From Isoetes taiwanensis (taxonomy: Eukaryota > Streptophyta > Lycopodiopsida > Isoetales > Isoetaceae), in the NCBI GenBank assembly GCA_021234155.1, contig JAJEKV010000001.1:31822177-31886176 (forward strand): DNA of 64,000 nucleotides, read 5' to 3'. A program made the translations under genes and the position numbers. Under the pieces are notes generated by a model. The model saw nothing but the letters and a program-made list of their open reading frames with translations. It did no database searches and was not told the DNA's origin. Of this stretch, positions 9,457 to 18,859 are shown piece after piece; positions within the stretch are counted from its first letter, which is position 1, and every line of letters starts with the position of its first letter.

Positions 9457-11334
9457 TAGCATAAATGCTTCTATTTGTGTCAGTGTCAGACAAAATTGAG
9501 GTAAGGTCTCCCCAATCTTTCCACTTGTCACCATTTTTCATGGAACCAATGGTATGTAAATCTGCATTACACCATTCCTTATACTTTAGAGGATGTTTAA
9601 GGGCTAAACATCCTTCCTCTTCCTCAGTCAAGTCCTGATGCCAGAAGAAGCTGAAATCATCACTGACAGCAGTCAAAGGCCGTGCACTAAAGCAGGGAGA
9701 TGCTTGATTCCATGTAGAAATGATTCTCCTCAAAATTTTTGATGTGCCTGGAGCAGCTTTGAGCTGGAAAAAAGCAGAGTCAGGAAGATGATGAGGGAGT
9801 GAAGGAGACCCCTCTAGAGATGTAGCCCCCAGCCAGTACTTTACCAATTTCAAGGCTGGAGAGGGGGCAGTAGACATTAGAGATCTCCAAACTATCTTTG
9901 CTGCCAAGGCTTGTGCCTGGACAAAGAGGTCTTTGCAGCCCAGACCTCCTTCTTTCTTGGGCAGAGTCAGATTATTCCAGGAAACCATTCTAGCACCTTG
10001 CCAAATGTAATCCCTCATAGCTGACTCAAGTTTCCTGTAGGAGGATTTATCAGCAATGATGGCTGAAGAGAAAAAAATGTGAGTGCTTGCAATCACACTA
10101 TTAACAATCTCAACTCTTCCTGCAAGAGAGAGGGATTTAAAATACATCTGTATTTTTTTTTTCATCCTACTGACAATTGGGTCCCATAACCCTGCCAAGT
10201 TCATGTTAACTGCCAAAGATAAACCAAGCAATTTGGTAGCAGTTTTGTGACCTGTAACCTTTATTCCATGAATCACATCTTCCTCTGATTGCAGGATTAT
10301 TGTGCTTTTATTTTTATTCAGATGAACTCCTGAGGCACCTCCAAAAAGATTTAACATCTCCAGGAAGTTTGGTAGACTGGACCCATCATTTTGGAGGAAG
10401 GTGAATGTATCATCTGCATACTGCATTATAGAGAAGACTCCCAAATCCTGTGGCAGTTGGAGACATTTTATTTCCTTGGCAGCCAGAAGAGACAGAGTGG
10501 CCCTTGTGACCATTTCAGCAACTATCAGGAAAAGATAGGGGGTCAAGGGGCAACCCTGTCTAACCCCTTTTTTACACTAAAAAAACTTTGATGGAGTACC
10601 ATTCACTAGAACTGCAGAGCAGCCAGCAACATTCAAGCTATGCACCCTGCTAATAACTTTGTCAGAAAAGCCGAGCTGTGCCATTGCTTTATATAAAAAT
10701 TTCCAATGAATGGTGTCATAAGCTCGTTTGAAATCCAACTTTACCAACATACAATTCTGTTTGGAGTAGAGATTCCAGTGCAATCCCTCATGGGCTCCAA
10801 CAAAGTTGTCTAAAATACTTCTTCCTGGAAGAAATGCAGATTGAACTGGGTTGATAATTTTTTGCAGGGTCTCCTTAATTCTATTTGCTAGGATCTTTGC
10901 CAGGATCTTGTAGGTGGAGTTTGTGAGGGAGATTGGTCTCCAGTCAGAGAAAGAGGCTGGAGCATCTACCTTGGGGATGAGGGCAATTAACCCAGCATTT
11001 ATTGCAGGGTGGAGCTTTGGAGCAGACCAGGCCCCCTGAATAAATGTAGTGACATCCTGCTTTAGGATATCCCAAAAAGTGACAAAGAATTCGGGGGGGA
11101 TACCATCAGGGCCGGGGCTTTTCCCACTTGCCATCCCTTTAAGGACCTTCTCGATCTCCCTTTCTGAAGGGCATTCAAGGAGATGAGTGTCATCCAGTAC
11201 CTTGTCAGCTGGCCCTAACTTGTCAAAAAAGACCTGGAAACTGTTTTCATCCACCTCTTCATGGGCAAACATATTTTTGTACTTGTCATGAAAAAACTCC
11301 AGTAAACTTTCTTGCCCTGAGATGATTTGATCTC
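9457..11334 (-). pseudogene. LINE ORF2, reverse transcriptase region
   Basis: The frame is open from the truncated 5' end (11,334) down to about 9,457 except for one in-frame TAG at 10,577-10,579. Non-LTR reverse transcriptase blocks are visible in order: GLIALIPKVDAP and WRPISLTN, then LVKLDFKRAYDTIHW (motif A with the first catalytic Asp), GVRQGCPLTPYLF (motif B), and MQYADDTFTF (motif C with the YADD pair). A post-RT region with GGLGCKDLFVQAQALA follows. The stop codon lies just before motif B, so the copy is inactive unless read through. The frame becomes foreign sequence near 9,457. Confidence 0.88.
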
Positions 11335-11368
11335 CCTTGTCTCTAATGTTAACCTTAATCTAATCCAG

Positions 11369-11701
11369 GTGCTTGCATGAGACATTGCCTTCCGAGTGGA
11401 AGAGCAAAATCTTTTTTTATCCTGCTTACAACTATATAAGGTTTAGAGAAGCTACCAGCAGCAAAAGAAAGGGTGAATCAGCTGAAGGATCACCCACCAT
11501 CATTGAAATAGTGAAATCAGGGATGAAGGGGATTGTGGTAGCTAAATGCCATCATATCCTTGCACCTATCCTTGAGAATGACCATTTTGTGCTGGCTGTT
11601 TTTACGCTCGCACCATCTGATTCCAAGATCCTACCTGTACCAGCAATTTACTTCTTGAATCCTCTTACAGGTTATGCGACGAACGAGAAAGCAATCAAAG
11701 G
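11369..11701 (+). CDS. Ulp1-like protease gene, exon with catalytic His
   Basis: The exon opens after an AG at 11,367-11,368 and restores the frame left at 2,843 (split Arg codon). It encodes CLHETLPSEWKSKIFF and then the segment ENDHFVLAVF, which fits the His-bearing strand of C48 proteases (HWxL-like). IYFLNPLTG follows, where the family usually has Asp; here it is Asn. A donor (GG|GTATGT) ends the exon at 11,701 in phase 2. The preceding intron was short before the hAT and LINE entered it. The His spacing and the later Cys motif make the C48 assignment good; whether the Asn supports catalysis is unknown. Confidence 0.7.
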
Positions 11702-11784
11702 GTATGTAATACTTTAAGTTGTTGTTTTGCTTTTCTTCGTTATTTCGGTCTGCTAAATTTTGTGATATAGGTGAAAGCATGCTA

Positions 11785-12073
11785 GGGTGTACCATCTAAA
11801 GTTCTTTTTAGGGAGTGCAAAACTACCCAAAAAAGTACCCAACACTAGGTACCATGAACTTGCATAAATGTCTCAATAAACAATAAGTTTGAGAGTTGAT
11901 TCATTAATTTTAGTCTTTAATAGTATTGTTATCCTCTAATACGATAGATTGACATGTTATTGACCTTCAATTCAAAAGTTTTGAATTGATTTTAATGGGA
12001 AGAAAAAACAGAAAGTATCAGTTTCAAAAGTACCCAGCGAAGGTACTTTTGAGGGTTTCAAAAGTGGTACACC
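11785..12073. mobile_element. Possible MITE in an intron of the Ulp1-like gene
   Basis: The left edge reads GGGTGTACCATCTAAAG and the right edge, on the other strand, CGGTGTACCACTTTTG, giving a short inverted repeat (GGTGTACCA). The roughly 290 bases between are non-coding and lie wholly inside the 397-base intron 11,702-12,098. No clear target duplication was found, so the element class is open. Confidence 0.35.
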
Positions 12074-12098
12074 GTATCATGCTTTTACCCATATGTAG

Positions 12099-12408
12099 GC
12101 TGCACACACAAATGTTAACCCTATCGATCGGTCAAGTACCTAGAGGCGTCGATTTCATGAAGAGAAATAATGTTAATTGGATTCAGCAAGTAGAGGTGCC
12201 ACAGCAGCCTGATTTAACATCATGTGGGTTGTATGTGATGGTATTTATGCACAAATATATTGAAGCTCTTGTCTCTGGTAGAGATATGGAAGTAAGTTGT
12301 ATGCCTTCCCTTGTATACTGCATCTCATGTTCTTTTAAATATTTCTAACCTTATTTATGGATGTCACAGATTACATCTAAATGGTTCTCTCATGAATACG
12401 CCCTGTGA
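12099..12408 (+). CDS. Ulp1-like protease gene, 3' exons with catalytic Cys
   Basis: Two exons, 12,099-12,291 and 12,370-12,408, are joined by a 78-base GT-AG intron. The first begins in phase with 11,701. It contains VPQQPDLTSCGLYVMVF, which matches the C48 oxyanion-Gln and nucleophile block (Q, six residues, C-G). The last exon adds ITSKWFSHEYAL and a TGA at 12,406-12,408. No frameshift or premature stop was found in the protease region, so the domain is intact apart from Asp replaced by Asn in the preceding exon. C48 enzymes cleave SUMO or related modifiers from lysines; the substrate here cannot be told. Confidence 0.7.
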
Positions 12409-12868
12409 CGACGACAATTTCTAATAAATGCTTTGGTCATGTATTGTGATGCCAATCAGCCAGCAGTCCTCTGATTTCTGATTTAAAGAAACTTTTGATT
12501 TATGATTTATGATTGATGCACAGTAGAAGATACGAGAACAGAATTTGAGCTGATCATGAGTCTGAGTATCTGATTTTGCAAGATGAACAATGTAACAGGC
12601 TTATATCTATATATTTTTTGTTCACATTTTTGTGAACATTTCCTATCATAAGGAATATGTAAATGACACTATGCTGAATAGTCTACTACTGATAGTATAC
12701 TTTATGACTATGTAAGTTATAATTATGAATACAAAAAACACCTTACCTCCAAAAAAAAAAGTTGAAAAAAAAGATTTCTGATTTAAAGAAGCCTTGTACC
12801 CTTTTTGGTCAATCAAAACAGTTACTTGATTGTTTCGAGTGATATGTTTTGTGACCTTGTACCATACT
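12409..12868. other. 3' flank of the Ulp1-like gene, nothing recognised
   Basis: AT-rich non-coding sequence with short A and T runs. It presumably includes the 3' untranslated region. The fragment TGATTTAAAGAA occurs twice (near 12,480 and 12,780). No gene is supported. Confidence 0.4.
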
Positions 12869-12998
12869 ACACCCCTCCACCACACTCCACCACCACCACA
12901 CGACATCACACCACAATCCACAACACCACACCACACCACCACCACCACACCCCCCACCACACCACACCACACACCACCACCACCACCACCACCACCAT
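12869..12998. repeat. CCA / ACACC microsatellite
   Basis: About 130 bases consist almost entirely of CCACCA and ACCACACC units on the plus strand. The poly-Pro/His/Thr and poly-Val/Gly frames across it are artefacts of the repeat. It directly abuts the left edge of the block shared with 54,137-64,000 and is absent at the other copy. Confidence 0.95.
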
Positions 12999-13009
12999 CC
13001 TCAGCTCTA

Positions 13010-13445
13010 TATGGAGGTCGTCCTCCATAACATACATCTTCATTTTCAGAAGACGCTCCTCATCAGGGTAACCTCGATCAACCCATTCGAGAACCCGGAT
13101 TGAACAAATAGCTTGTGCCTCAGTGATAAGTTTCTCCACTTGTGGTGGAGTGAACTTGGCCACCACTGTAACCGGATGCCCTCCTGATGAGGACACGGAT
13201 TCTGACCGAGCTGGCGGTGAAGGAACAGGCACAATAGCTGGAGTACTCCTGCGAACTATAGTTTTGAACCTGGTCATTGACGGAATCGAACGGAATGGAC
13301 GGAATGAAGCTGACCCGAGGAAGAGGAAGATGGACGGAATGAAGCTGCAGGGCAGAATTTTGGGAATAAAAGGGATGTTTGCATGCATACGATTTTGGGA
13401 ATGAGGCAGAAGAGGAAAGGGATGTTTGCATGCATACGATTTCAC
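13010..13445 (-). CDS. Unknown ORF at the left edge of the block
   Basis: A minus-strand frame contains TRFKTIVRRSTPAIVPVPSP, then FTPPQVEKLITEAQAICS and DEERLLKMKMYVMEDD. The central 80 residues look protein-like (mixed, charged, no low complexity). The upstream part is poorer, and the downstream end runs into the microsatellite. The same segment in the second copy (54,137-54,360) is broken by indels. The homology between the two copies stops within this ORF, so the block edge cuts it. Family unknown. Confidence 0.4.
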
Positions 13446-13723
13446 ACCTCGGGAGCCGAGCCACCCACCTCAATATTTTTGCAAATGTAAAATGTATAGG
13501 TTGATCAATATATGAGACCAATTCCTTGGTATGCAGTTAGCACAACCCTAACACAAAGTTAGCAATATCCCACATGCATATATCACAAAAATCGTGAGCA
13601 TATATAAATGTTACATGTTTGACTTTCATTGACCAATATGTTTGACATAACGGGAACTGCATACCAAGAGATTGGTAAAGTTCCCTTGGTAAAATGTATA
13701 TGAGATCAATATAGAGATAACAA

Positions 13724-14189
13724 GGAATATTCCTTATTGCATTGAAAGGAATATTCCTTAGTGACTAGTTATCAGGAATATTCCTTATTACCTTCAAAGG
13801 AATATTCCTTATTGCATTAAAAGGAATATTCCTTATTACCTTCAAAGGAATATTCCTTATTGCATTGAAAGGAATATTCCTTATTACCTTGAAAGGAATA
13901 TTCCTTATTGCCTTGAGGAATATTCCTTATTGCATTGAAAGGAATATTCCTTAGTGCCCAGTTATCAGGAATATTCCTTATTACCTTCAAAGGAATATTC
14001 CTTATTGCATTGAAAGGAATATTCCTTATTACCTTCAAAGGAATATTCATTATTTCATTGAAAGGAATATTCCTTAGTGCCTAGTTATCAAGAATATTCC
14101 TTATTACCTTCAGAGGAATATTCTTTAGTTTGTTTAAGTGCACCCATAGTTACAAGGAATATTCCTTATTATATTGAAAGGAATATTCC
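13724..14189. repeat. Array of 19 GGAATATTCC palindromes (copy A)
   Basis: Nineteen units are spaced about 22-42 bases apart, typically AAAGGAATATTCCTTATT joined by TGCATTG or ACCTTC linkers. Every unit retains the 8-base core GAATATTC even where the flanks vary. The core fits the plant P1BS consensus GNATATNC (site of PHR-type MYB factors) and also an nGAAnnTTCn heat-shock half-site pair. The minus-strand frame reading NIPLKVIRNIPF is a by-product of the repeat. Confidence 0.92.
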
Positions 14190-14490
14190 TCATTGAGTAT
14201 AGCCCTTTCATTTGAGCTAGGCTTGTGGGATATATGCCAGCAGCAACCATTGGCCAATTCGGTCAGAAAAAGAGGACAGTGGGAAAGATTTTGAGAAAAG
14301 GATGTTGATGTATTTTGGCAGAATGTCCAATCAGGTTAAGGAACAAATCATTGGCATGGTACGAGCCATATCGAAAACGAGGGGGAGAAGGGAATAGACG
14401 GGGATAAAAATTCCTTTTTACCTGTGGTGACCGGGTTGATTCCGGATGGCGGGGAGGAGATCGAGCGACTAGATCACAATCCATATCCCC

Positions 14491-14896
14491 AATTCAAATG
14501 AAAACTCACCTGGTGCACCCGATTCTTGAGGAGATCAATGCTTGACGGGGAAACCAATTGAACAAAATCAAACGGAGGCGATCCACGAGTTGAGAGGTAC
14601 TCCTATTCTTAAACATGCTTTTGTTCCTAATCTAACAATTGCTTATGATGTTCTACACAGATGCACAGAGGAGGCTTAACAATGTTGGAAGCATGGATCG
14701 AGCTATGGGAGTAGCAGCGGACAAGGATGATGAGGAATTCCAATTATCTAACGCAGAACTAGAAAGTATTCTAATTCAACTTAAACAGGAAGTTGTGCAT
14801 GCAAAAACAATCAACAAAATGCTGAAAAGGGCTGAGGTTTGGAGATTCAATAGCCTCAAACCATACTTTACCAATCTCTATCATAAATGGCAATAG
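14491..14896 (+). CDS. Small coiled-coil ORF with the LKxEV / WRFN-KPYF module
   Basis: The reading starts at about 14,498 (MKTHLVHPILEEINA) but in this copy meets a stop after 15 codons. In the other copy the frame stays open through RGTPILKHAFVPNLTIAYDV. After a frame change near 14,690 it continues as DKDDEEFQLSNAELESILIQ and LKRAEVWRFNSLKPYFTN to the TAG at 14,894-14,896. The C-terminal 45 residues match the module at the 3' end of the LINE (5,978-6,330). It sits between the palindrome array and the 3' end of the minus-strand transposase-like gene. The frames are broken, so it is probably not expressed as drawn. Confidence 0.45.
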
Positions 14897-15597
14897 AAGC
14901 GAGAAGCACATGTCTTGCTTCTGTTAGATTTCACCAACTTCCAAGCAAATTGTCACGGACACTCTTCTCACAATTTTTGGGAATAGGACCATTGCTGATC
15001 TCACACTGCAGGACCTTCTGGATGAATCTTGAGTCTTGAATCTTGAATCTTGAGACCTTCTGCTTACAGTGTTTTTTACAGCTTACACTAAGTATAACAG
15101 TCTTGGAACTATATAAACAATATATTAATGTTTGTGTTTTAATCTGGTTCATGGATCCATTTTATAAGGACCATGACTTTTGGACAATATGCTTGGACAT
15201 AAAAATATTTTTGGATTACATGAACATCACATTCTGATTACATTCAGTTTGCAAGTCCATGCCTTAGTGCATAGAAAAGTTACTTCAACAACAGGTTAAC
15301 GTATTACAGAGATTCTACAATCTCTGGCAAATTTCCCAGCAACATTTCATGCCAATAGTTAGTCAGTTCATATGCATAAGATGTACCTTTAATCTTATGT
15401 TTGGTAGCTCAATGGAAATCTCACCCCAATTCTTGACTTTCGGGATGGACAAGAACTTTCTTTCCTTGAATAAGCCTGTACTTTTGATGACAACCAGGAA
15501 TCAATTCAAAGTAGTTACCAGTTATAACTTCATTACCACAATAAAATTCATTTCCATAGTCATCCTTGATGTCTTCTTCGAGGGCATGTTTCATACA
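14897..15597. other. Spacer between convergent ORFs
   Basis: AT-rich sequence without a supported coding frame. A short direct repeat, (T)CTTGAATCTTGAATCTTGAG, lies near 15,030-15,055. It presumably contains the 3' ends of the flanking plus- and minus-strand genes. Confidence 0.35.
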
Positions 15598-18290
15598 TTA
15601 CCTTTGGATGAGATAATAAGGGACCCTTTCATAATTGTCTGGGGATGTGAATGATGCAAAATAATCTCCAACCTGCACTGTCTCATCCATATTGTCCACG
15701 TCATTTGCCCACAAGTCCTCTGCCTCGTACCCATCTTCTTCAACATTGTCCCTGTTTGTAGGCTCTAGTTTTCTCAACTCCCACCTGCCACAATGATCAG
15801 CATTCTCACAAGCAGGCCAATCAAAATTGATGCATGCCTTACAAAAACATGAAAGAGATCTACACATTAACTTTGTTGGATCATTTGGATCTATGGATGA
15901 TACGCAATGAAGAGATTGCACCCCTTTCACTGGGAGCACATCAAATCTTTGGGAACGGTCAATGTCAGACCTTCCAAAATACCCTTTCCACATCAGAAAT
16001 TTTCTCTTCAAGAACCTCACATGCAGTTTCTGCATTTTTTATCACTTTCCCATCCTTTTTTCTTTGTTCTGCCTCAAGCCATAGTTTGGCTATGGCTCCT
16101 TCTCCGTCATGTATGCCCTTCCCATGTCCTGAGCCAAAGAAATTCCAGTGCATTCTGATCTTATGTTGTTGATGATATCTAATTACATGATAGAAAGCTC
16201 TTCTCGGCTTGAATTGGGTTGCACACCCGTCAGACCAAACTAAGTGGTATTTCATATGGCCAGCACCATTTTCTTTCAGCCAATTTAGGTGCATAGTGAA
16301 TGCTTTTTGTACAAAGTGAGTATCATGTATTTTGTCATCTGAAATGAAGAAGTGCACATATTTCCTCATTTTACCCTGTACCTTGAACATCGTGATGTGG
16401 ACCAATATGCTGATTTGTTCATTGTACCAATGTTGTGCTTGAATCTCGTTGAATGGCTTCAAAATATAATTCTCCGAGAAATCAAGGTATCATCACGAAG
16501 ACTCTTCAAGGATTCCTTGAATTGTTTGCTCTGCCAATGTGCCACAAAGTTATGATATACAAACTTCGACATATGATCAAACATGTTATCCAACATATTA
16601 CTGGAGCTGCCTTTCTTGTCAATTAGCTTTAGTCTTCGTGAAGTTCCTTTCTTCGAGGGCTCATTAACGTAACCATAGACTTGCCAATCAAGCGTTTGAT
16701 CAATCTGCTCATTGTATTCTCTTGGACACAACTCAATTAATTGTTTCCCACAATTTCCACAATCTGATTTGATACATTGTAGCTTATGCCACTCGCGTTG
16801 CCTGCTGCTCTGTCACATACCATAGCCCTCCAAAATGTGCTAACATTATCAAATGTCATGTTCTTGGCTTGACATATCCCAGCATGAGCTTCAGCTGCGC
16901 ACACACAACAATTGCACGAACAATTTTCATGGAGTCTTGACCTCATCAAATTAAATGCCTGCTTGTACAGATCTGATTGCTCGTGTTTCACGCAAGAACA
17001 TGTGTTTCTTTTCTTTAGCTTTCTAATGCAAGAAGGTTTTAAGTATTCAAATTGCCTAAGCCCAATCCGAACCTCTAGATACTGATCCACAAAATTCTGG
17101 AATAATTCAGCCTGTAAAATTACAGTGAAATAAAATTAGTCACCTCATTACATTACATTACATTACATTACATACAAATCTTTTACATATTCAAGACCCT
17201 AAACTCCCACACATGACATGAATTTTATTTCATTTACTATGAAGTCACATAATTTCTTAACAATTAATACATCTCCACACTAATTTCTTCTTAGTTACTG
17301 CCTACATCTATAATACATCCAGAATATACATGTAAACAAATATACATGTACGTGTTGCCATGAAATAATTTGACATTTCCATGTAGAGCAAACTAGTGCA
17401 GACTGCATCTACATTACATTCAAAAAGTAAAGAAATCTGTTACAAACTTTACATCAGTGTTACAAAATAAAAAACATCTTTATTCTGCAAAAAAAGATGC
17501 AATTACAGCTAAATTACAGTCGTACCTGTGTAATGTCAATATATTGAATTGGTTGTGTTCTCTTCTTCATGACATCTCTAATTTTTGGTGAAACCTTTGT
17601 GTTATCTAACCAAAACTGAGCAACCATATCCTTCATAGCCTGATCTATAGTATTTGTTCTTGGATTTCGACCTGCTAATGCCCACAGATTTGTTCCACCT
17701 AGTGACATTCTTTTCCTTCTCTCTACTGCTAGTTTCATATTTCTAGGATATATTTTTAGCAACTTAGCTGCTAGTGAAGTCTTCTCTAATTCTCCTTCCT
17801 CTCCAACCACCATAGATAGTACAGAATGCTTTGCAGTAAGTTTGTCATTGCTATTTGCATGTTTGACATCTTGGAGGCCATCCTTTAAATTCTTTACCAG
17901 ATCTGTTTTCACGATAGCCTCTTGAGGCCTTCCAATGACTGGCTCAAATAGGAATTGCAATCTTTTGTCCTGCAATAATCTTCTTGCAAATATACTTTGC
18001 TGTTTTGGATTCAAATTAGATACCTCATTCATTATGAGATTTACAGCAGCATTCACCTTTCTTCTAATTGGCTTTGTCACGTATCCACCCCTACAAACCC
18101 TCTGTTTCGATTTTCTTTGCCTGCTTGTAACAGTGCTTTCCGAAACTTCATCAACAGGAGGATTGAAATCTGAACCCGATGCTGACCTCGAAGTGCTTGC
18201 ATGAGAGTCCAATTCTTCCATAGTTTCTTCTTCAATTGGTGCTTTAAGACATCGATCCATTCTGCAGAAAGGGGATACAACATCCTGCAC
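15598..18290 (-). pseudogene. Transposase-like protein (SDGCATQF / FFGSGHGKG type), frameshifted
   Basis: The minus-strand gene starts at 18,290. Exon 1 (18,290-17,526) is a charged region with LNPKQQSIFARRLLQDKRLQ. A 414-base GT-AG intron (17,525-17,112) follows. The next part is cysteine-rich (TCSCVKHEQ, CSCNCCVC), then CGNCGKQLIELCP after a frame change near 16,790. It continues as FFISDDKIHDTHFV, HLVWSDGCATQF and HWNFFGSGHGKGIHDGEGA, with a C-terminal Cys cluster (RSLSCFCKACINF, near 15,840). The invariant-looking Asp, His and Gly residues suggest an RNase H-like catalytic core, but I cannot assign a named superfamily. At least two frameshifts break this copy. It is divergent from the methylase/HAD gene, with about 570 bases between. 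Confidence 0.6.
17112..17525 (-). other. Intron of the transposase-like gene with (ATTAC)n repeat
   Basis: Donor CAG|GTACG and acceptor TTTTACAG|GC are in phase with the flanking coding sequence on the minus strand. The intron is AT-rich and contains a run of about six CATTA units at 17,145-17,172. The repeat is also present in the second copy at about 58,236-58,264. Confidence 0.6.
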
Positions 18291-18859
18291 AAAAAATCAG
18301 ATTATTAACCAGATTTGTATTACTGCTTGAAGGGATTTGTATTACTGCTTGAAGGAAAGGGATTTCAATTTCTTCAAGATACATTTGTTTCTTGAAATGC
18401 ATTCAATTTAGGAGCAGCTATAATAGATTCGAGGCAAGTTTTCCTTGAGGTAAAATCCGGAGCCATGTTTGATCGATTGAGGAAAGTTCAAAATGTGCGT
18501 CAAGATTTCGGGAGGATTTGGTATAATTATGGAGAATATTGTACGTCAACCGCCTTTATTAATGATAGGCAACTCCATGTAAAATTCAAAATGTACATTA
18601 CAAACACTTTAACCCAGTTCAAATTTCTACATCAATATACAAAAAAATTCAATCACCCTTTTATGCTTCTACCCTGCTGGAAAGGACACTTTGTCAGACA
18701 ATAATACAAGACAAAACTAAGAGCACCAGATCAAAGAAAAAAAAAAGATGAAAAGGGAGATGCTTCCGAAGTACAAACTGTACCCAAGGATGCCTGCAAA
18801 ATAGTTTTTTTGCTTCAGATCAGGTCTGGGAGAAATGGAATGTATTCTGGGATGTCTAC
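18291..18859. promoter_or_regulatory. Divergent intergenic region between transposase-like and methylase/HAD genes
   Basis: The two genes start away from each other across this stretch, so it should hold both promoters. A 21-base duplication (GGATTTGTATTACTGCTTGA variants) lies near 18,312-18,355. The downstream half contains an open frame from 18,465 with no recognisable content. No clear TATA box was chosen. Confidence 0.4.

Larger units (their letters stand above)
6935..9457. mobile_element. Unclassified insertion splitting the LINE, carrying gene fragments
   Basis: LINE coding sequence stops near 9,457 and resumes near 6,935, so about 2.5 kb was inserted. The 8-mer TAGCATAA lies at both edges (6,942-6,949 and 9,457-9,464) and could be a target duplication, though this is weak. 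The left edge (6,934-6,958) resembles the body of the SINE family at 46-50 kb (AATATGTAGCA.AATAACAGGGGG). No clear inverted ends were found. Inside are at least two unrelated gene pieces, so the insert resembles a gene-capturing element or a composite of several insertions. Confidence 0.5.
5735..11334 (-). mobile_element. L1-type LINE, 5'-truncated, with A-tail and target duplication
   Basis: The element runs on the minus strand. Its 3' A-tail is the T run at 5,735-5,758 on the plus strand. The 16-base sequence CCTTGTCTCTAATGTT flanks it at 5,719-5,734 and 11,335-11,350, a typical target-primed insertion footprint. The 5' end at 11,334 falls inside ORF2, upstream of the reverse transcriptase, so the endonuclease is missing. 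The body is interrupted by foreign DNA at about 6,935-9,457. The duplication overlaps that of the neighbouring hAT, so the LINE landed within about 20 bases of the hAT end or the reverse. Confidence 0.9.

Noticed and set aside
12805-13071. Pro/His/Thr-rich and Val/Gly-rich ORFs
   Set aside because: They are translations of a CCA microsatellite in several frames, not a protein.
13724-14189. CRISPR-like regular repeat array
   Set aside because: Repeats are short palindromes with repeated, non-unique linkers of variable length in a plant nuclear context; no cas genes.
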